Source of the DNA: Bdellovibrionales bacterium
Lineage (GTDB): Bacteria > Bdellovibrionota > Bdellovibrionia > Bdellovibrionales > JAMPXM01
Assembly: GCA_005793615.1 (NCBI GenBank)
Contig: SXRI01000348.1
Coordinates: 1-8,633, forward strand
DNA length: 8,633 nucleotides
Reading direction: 5' to 3'
Positions within the stretch are counted from its first letter, which is position 1. Every line of letters starts with the position of its first letter. Of the stretch, positions 4,687-8,633 are shown piece by piece. The notes below the pieces were generated by a model, which ran no database searches, was not told where the DNA came from, and worked only from the letters and a program-made list of their open reading frames with translations. The translations under genes and the position numbers were made by a program.

Positions 4687-6771
4687 ATGGGGAAAAACTC
4701 CACCGGACTGGATTTTGGCAATCTTATTAAAGATTGGCAGGGTAACCAAAAGTATCGCGACCTTACTTGGTCGGGCACATTCAATGAGTATCTTGGCTTA
4801 GTAAAAGAAAACCCAAAGATCACCCGCAATGCCTTTCAGCGCATGTACGACATGATCACTGAGCGGGGAAAATCCGATTACACAGAGTTCAAAAAACAAA
4901 TCGTTCGTTACAAGTTCTTCGATGACGAAGACAACGACGGTAAAGACGCGGTCTTCGGCCTCGATGTGCCCTTAATGAAGTTGGTGAACGTTTTGCGTTC
5001 AGCGGCTCTTGGATACGGCACTGAAAAGCGTGTGATTCTTCTGCACGGTCCGGTGGGTTCGGCGAAATCAACTATTTGCCGGATGCTCAAGAAGGGCCTC
5101 GAGCAATATGCCAAAACTGACCAAGGCGCGCTCTATACTTTTGAGTGGGTTGACGAGAATGGTGAGCTCGATGGTCTGCTCGGCAAGGCAGTTAAGAGCT
5201 ATCCATCGCCGATGCATGAGGAGCCTCTGCTGTTGATTCCCGAAGATCTGCGTCCGCGCATCGCCGAGGAGCTCAATCGAGGTAACAAAGGTGATTTCCG
5301 CGTAAATATCGAGGGCGAACTATCTCCGCCGTCGCGCTTCGTCTTTCGCGCACTGATGGAAAAGTACCATGGCGACCTCAGCAAAGTGCTCTCGCATATT
5401 CGCGTGAAGCGTCTCGTGCTGAGCGAGGCAGACCGTATCGGTATTGGTACCTTTCAGCCCAAAGATGAGAAGAACCAAGACTCGACTGAACTGACTGGTG
5501 ACATTAACTATCGTAAGATTGCCGAATACGGATCTGATTCGGATCCGCGTGCGTTCAATTTCGATGGTGAATTCAACGTCGCCAACCGAGGAATGATCGA
5601 GTTTGTCGAGGTTCTGAAGCTTGACGTTGCGTTCCTCTATGACCTTTTGGGCGCCTCGCAAGAACACCGCGTGAAGCCGAAGAAGTTCGCACAAACCTAT
5701 ATTGACGAAGTCATCATCGGTCATACTAACGAGCCGGAGTATCGTCGCCTACAGGACAATGAGTTCATGGAAGCGCTTCGCGACCGTACGGTGAAGATCG
5801 ATATTCCGTACATCACCAAGTGGAAGCATGAAGTGAACATTTACAAGAAGGACTTCAACTCTCGTAAATTGCGTGGTGTATCGATCGCTCCACATACTGT
5901 GGATATGGCTGCGATGTGGGCTGTGCTCACTCGACTCGAGAAGCCTAAGAAAGCGAATCTCACTCGTTTGCAGAAACTTAAACTCTATGATGGTAAGTCT
6001 CTGCCAAGCTATACCGAAGATAACGTGAAGGAGCTTCGTAAAGAGGCCGTTCGCGAAGGCCTCGATGGTATTTCTCCTCGCTATATTCAGGACAAGCTTT
6101 CGAACTCCTTGGTGAACGCTCAGCAGAACAACCGTGGCTCAGTGAATCCGTTCATGGTCATGAATGAACTTGAGTCAGGTTTGAAGCATCATTCTTTGAT
6201 CGGTGATGAGGAGCTTCGCGCGGAGTACCGCGAACTCTTGAGCGTTGTTAAGCAAGAGTACGAAGAGATCATCAAGGCTGAGGTTCAGCGGGCGATTTCG
6301 GCAGATGACGGCGCTCTCGCAAGACTGTGCGGTAACTACATCGATAACGTCAAAGCCTATACCCAAAAGGAACGGGTACGTAATCAGTTTACCGGTAAGG
6401 ATGAGGAGCCAGATGAGCGCTTGATGCGCGCGATCGAGGAAAAGATTGAAATTCCCGAGTCACGTAAGGATGATTTCCGACGCGAAATCATGAACTACAT
6501 TGGTGCGCTATCTCTTGAGGGTAGGAAATTCGATTACAAGACCAATGAACGTCTGCATAAGGCGCTTGAGTTGAAGTTGTTCGAAGATCAGAAAGACTCA
6601 ATCAAGCTGACGTCATTGGTTTCGAGCGTGGTCGATAAAGATACTCAAGAGAAAATCGAAATCGTGAAAACACGTTTGATCAAGGATTTCGGCTACGACG
6701 AAATTTCTGCGACTGATGTACTTCATTATGTGGCCAGTATTTTCGCTCGCGGTGATGTGAAGAATAAGTAG
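4687..6771 (+). CDS. prkA: PrkA family AAA+ serine protein kinase (YeaG-like)
   Basis: 694 residues, somewhat longer than E. coli YeaG (about 640). Domains: a helical N-terminus (1-90), the AAA_PrkA ATPase core (PF08298, about 90-420) and the PrkA C-terminal domain (PF06798, about 430-690). Visible motifs are the P-loop GPVGSAKST at 121-129, where Ala stands in the place of the second Gly of GxxxxGK[ST]; NRGMIEFVE at 300-308, the Walker-B-like block; IIGHTNEPEY at 343-352 with a sensor-1-type Asn; and EALRDRTVKIDIPY at 362-375 with the expected Arg residues. E. coli YeaG acts in stationary-phase and nitrogen-starvation stress, and Bacillus PrkA in sporulation. Kinase activity was the first assigned role; ATP-dependent protease activity was later reported for the Bacillus protein. 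First gene of a three-gene operon, 20 nt before yeaH. Frequent CGT and GGT codons hint at good expression. Confidence 0.95.
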   Translation: MGKNSTGLDFGNLIKDWQGNQKYRDLTWSGTFNEYLGLVKENPKITRNAFQRMYDMITERGKSDYTEFKKQIVRYKFFDDEDNDGKDAVFGLDVPLMKLVNVLRSAALGYGTEKRVILLHGPVGSAKSTICRMLKKGLEQYAKTDQGALYTFEWVDENGELDGLLGKAVKSYPSPMHEEPLLLIPEDLRPRIAEELNRGNKGDFRVNIEGELSPPSRFVFRALMEKYHGDLSKVLSHIRVKRLVLSEADRIGIGTFQPKDEKNQDSTELTGDINYRKIAEYGSDSDPRAFNFDGEFNVANRGMIEFVEVLKLDVAFLYDLLGASQEHRVKPKKFAQTYIDEVIIGHTNEPEYRRLQDNEFMEALRDRTVKIDIPYITKWKHEVNIYKKDFNSRKLRGVSIAPHTVDMAAMWAVLTRLEKPKKANLTRLQKLKLYDGKSLPSYTEDNVKELRKEAVREGLDGISPRYIQDKLSNSLVNAQQNNRGSVNPFMVMNELESGLKHHSLIGDEELRAEYRELLSVVKQEYEEIIKAEVQRAISADDGALARLCGNYIDNVKAYTQKERVRNQFTGKDEEPDERLMRAIEEKIEIPESRKDDFRREIMNYIGALSLEGRKFDYKTNERLHKALELKLFEDQKDSIKLTSLVSSVVDKDTQEKIEIVKTRLIKDFGYDEISATDVLHYVASIFARGDVKNK

Positions 6772-6791
6772 GCGTAGGGGGCGTTCCGTTC

Positions 6792-7889
6792 ATGGCGATA
6801 CGTGAAGACCATAACCGGTTCCGAGACATCATTCGGGGCCGGATTAAAGAGAACTTCAAAAAATACGTCTCGCATGGCGAGATGGTCGGAAAGCGCGAGA
6901 ACGACTTCGTAAAGATCCCGGTTCCCTACATCGATATTCCTCGCTTTAAATACGGACCAAAACAGCGCGGTGGGGTTGGCCAGGGTAAGGGCCAGCCCGG
7001 CGATCCGATTGACGGCGATCCGCAAGATGGCGCCGGCGAAGCGGGAAGCGCCCCTGGGCAGCACACTTTAGAAGTTGATGTTTCGCTCGAGGAACTTGCC
7101 GATATTCTTGGCGAGGAACTTGAGCTGCCGCGTATTCAGCCAAAAGGCAAACCGCGCCAGGACGCTATCAAGACCAAGTATTCTGGTATTGCGCCGGTAG
7201 GCCCTGAAGGCCTAAGGCACTTCAAGTCGACCTATCGACGGGCACTCAAACGTTACATTTCTAGCGGGATCTATACTCCCGATGATCCGGTTATTATTCC
7301 GATTCGCGGTGACTTCCGGTATCGTTCGTTCAAGCAAGTAGTCACGCCGCAGGCAAATGCGGTGGTGATTTATATGATGGACGTTTCGGGGTCGATGGGC
7401 GAAGAGCAAAAAGAGATCGTTCGTTTAGAGAGTTTTTGGATCAACACCTGGCTCAAACGCCATTACAAAGGTCTTGAAACCCGATTTATCATTCATGATG
7501 CCTCGGCAAAAGAGGTTGATGAAAAGACCTTCTTCTCGACAAGTGAATCCGGCGGAACGCTGATCAGTTCAGCCTACAAACTCTGCCAGGAAATTATTGA
7601 GAAGGATTATAATCCCAACGATTGGAATATCTATCCGTTTCATTTTTCCGATGGTGATAACTGGAGCGGTGAAGATACCCGTTTGTGCATGCGGCTTTTG
7701 CGCGAGTTTTTTCTGCCGTTCACTAATATGTTTGGTTACGGCCAAGTCGAATCTAAGTATGGTAGCGGCCAGTTTCTAAAGGACCTCGAGCGTGAATTTC
7801 CGAATGAGGAACAGCTGGTGGTCTCAAAAATTGAAAGTCGCGATAAAATTTTGTCGTCGATCAAGGATTTCCTCGGGAAGGGTAAGTAA
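6792..7889 (+). CDS. yeaH: DUF444 / YeaH (YhbH) family VWA-like protein
   Basis: 365 residues, shorter than E. coli YeaH (about 427), which still leaves the whole DUF444 (PF04285) architecture. The charged N-terminus (IREDHNRFRDIIRGRIKENF) is typical of the family. A Gly/Pro/Asp-rich flexible linker covers about 55-90, followed by an acidic helix. The C-terminal half is a von Willebrand A-like fold with an intact MIDAS: D197-V-S199-G-S201, a Thr in SGGT (256) and Asp in HFSDGDN (D287), so metal binding is expected. The molecular function is unproven; in E. coli the gene is co-transcribed with yeaG under RpoS, and the Bacillus relative YhbH is a sporulation-associated gene. Start ATG 6792 has GGGGG at 6777-6781 about 10 nt upstream and lies 20 nt after the prkA stop, indicating one transcript. 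Its pairing with an AAA+ gene recalls MoxR/VWA systems. Confidence 0.95.
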   Translation: MAIREDHNRFRDIIRGRIKENFKKYVSHGEMVGKRENDFVKIPVPYIDIPRFKYGPKQRGGVGQGKGQPGDPIDGDPQDGAGEAGSAPGQHTLEVDVSLEELADILGEELELPRIQPKGKPRQDAIKTKYSGIAPVGPEGLRHFKSTYRRALKRYISSGIYTPDDPVIIPIRGDFRYRSFKQVVTPQANAVVIYMMDVSGSMGEEQKEIVRLESFWINTWLKRHYKGLETRFIIHDASAKEVDEKTFFSTSESGGTLISSAYKLCQEIIEKDYNPNDWNIYPFHFSDGDNWSGEDTRLCMRLLREFFLPFTNMFGYGQVESKYGSGQFLKDLEREFPNEEQLVVSKIESRDKILSSIKDFLGKGK

Positions 7890-7892
7890 GAG

Positions 7893-8633
7893 ATGGCAAA
7901 CCTCACTCCTGAACTCGAGCGCGCCCGGGTTAAGATCCTCAAAATCGCCGAGAGCTATGGACTTGATTGCTTTGAAACTATTTTTGAGTTGATCACCTAC
8001 GATCAAATCAATCAATTTGCGGCTTATGGCGGATTTCCCGTGCGTTATCCACATTGGCGTTTCGGGATGGAGTACGAGCAGCTTTCGAAATCTTACGAAT
8101 ACGGTCTCTCAAAGATTTACGAGATGGTGATTAATACCGACCCTTGCTACGCCTACCTGATGGAAGGTAACCGCATGGTCGATCAGAAGTTGGTGATGGC
8201 CCATGTGTATGGCCACTGCGATTTCTTTAAGAACAATCAGTGGTTCTCTCCGACCAATCGCAAAATGATGGATGCAATGGCGAACCATGCGACGCGCATT
8301 CGTCGTTACATGGACCGCTATGGCATTGATACCGTCGAGAACTTTATTGATAGTGTTTTGTCGCTTGAAAACCTGATCGATCGCTACAGCCCATATATCA
8401 AGAAATCGACAGAGAAAGACCGGCAAGAAGAAGAACGTAAGCAATCCGAAGTCGCGCTTCTGAAGGTGAATCGCGATTATATGGATGAGTACATCAATCC
8501 GCCTGAGTTCGTTGAACATCAAAAGCAGAAGAAGCGCGAAGAGGCTGAGCGAAGCGCGAAGATTCCTTCAAGTACTGAGCGCGATATCTTGGATTTTTTA
8601 ATGCACTTCTCGCCCTTACGTCACTGGCAGCAA
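7893..8633 (+). CDS. spoVR: SpoVR family protein (YcgB-like), 3' truncated
   Basis: 247 residues are visible, roughly half of a family whose members run about 470-510 residues; the frame is open at the window end. The family core is unmistakable: FPVRYPHWRFGMEYEQL (48-64), YEYGLSKIYEMVINTDP (68-84), then VMAHVYGHCDFFKNN with H104 and H108, MANHATRIRRYMDRYG (129-144) and LSLENLID (157-163). A charged, probably coiled segment follows (about 170-225). Bacillus SpoVR is needed for spore cortex formation; E. coli YcgB is an RpoS-dependent protein of unknown biochemistry. The conserved His pair could be catalytic or bind metal, but this is not established. ATG 7893 lies 3 nt after the yeaH stop with GGGAAGGG at 7875-7882 inside the yeaH end, so translation is probably coupled. 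Presence in a likely non-sporulating Gram-negative implies a stress rather than spore role. Confidence 0.95.
   Translation, partial: MANLTPELERARVKILKIAESYGLDCFETIFELITYDQINQFAAYGGFPVRYPHWRFGMEYEQLSKSYEYGLSKIYEMVINTDPCYAYLMEGNRMVDQKLVMAHVYGHCDFFKNNQWFSPTNRKMMDAMANHATRIRRYMDRYGIDTVENFIDSVLSLENLIDRYSPYIKKSTEKDRQEEERKQSEVALLKVNRDYMDEYINPPEFVEHQKQKKREEAERSAKIPSSTERDILDFLMHFSPLRHWQQ

Noticed and set aside
5320..5724. 134-codon - strand open frame inside prkA
   Set aside because: Shadow frame of a highly conserved coding sequence.
8109..8522. 137-codon - strand open frame inside spoVR
   Set aside because: Lies fully opposite conserved SpoVR motifs; its hydrophobic, His-rich translation is what the complement of such codons yields.

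Overview
The window is an ordinary-looking piece of chromosome from a Gram-negative bacterium. It encodes two lipoproteins with signal peptides, one of them LolB-like, plus a PhaR-type regulator and a prkA-yeaH-spoVR stress cluster. This mix, with base composition near 50% G+C by eye, would fit Bdellovibrionota or another deltaproteobacterium-like lineage, or a gammaproteobacterium. That is inference; no rRNA or species marker is present. I see no mobile element, CRISPR array, tRNA, rRNA or phage gene.

Left end (1-831): the 3' part of a COG3014-type gene on the + strand runs into a convergent gene on the - strand. The 71-bp gap holds a 9-bp stem whose U-tract lies on the - strand, so it mainly ends the - strand gene.

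831-1460: a PhaR-type polyhydroxyalkanoate regulator on the - strand, with a clear sigma70 promoter (perfect -35 box, 17-bp spacer) just upstream of an ATG. This promoter shows that a much longer upstream reading frame is not the true N-terminus.

1404-1930: about 530 bp without a convincing gene. It contains the phaR promoter, an orphan + strand intrinsic terminator (possible end of a small RNA), a perfect 10-bp palindrome, and the leader of the next operon.

1931-4501: a two-gene + strand operon. A large TPR lipoprotein overlaps or abuts a LolB-like outer-membrane lipoprotein, and a terminator follows. This TPR-LolB pairing resembles the PA4667-lolB neighbourhood of Pseudomonas and suggests work in outer-membrane lipoprotein handling.

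4502-8633: the conserved stress cluster prkA, yeaH (DUF444, VWA-like), spoVR. Gaps between genes are 20 and 3 nt, and spoVR runs off the right edge. A leader of about 110 nt before prkA holds a terminator-like hairpin and a strong Shine-Dalgarno. An AAA+ protein encoded beside a MIDAS protein recalls the MoxR/VWA two-component remodelling machines. No wholly new system is evident; the best leads are the orphan terminator, the prkA leader, the non-standard start of the LolB-like gene, and the AAA+/VWA/SpoVR logic.
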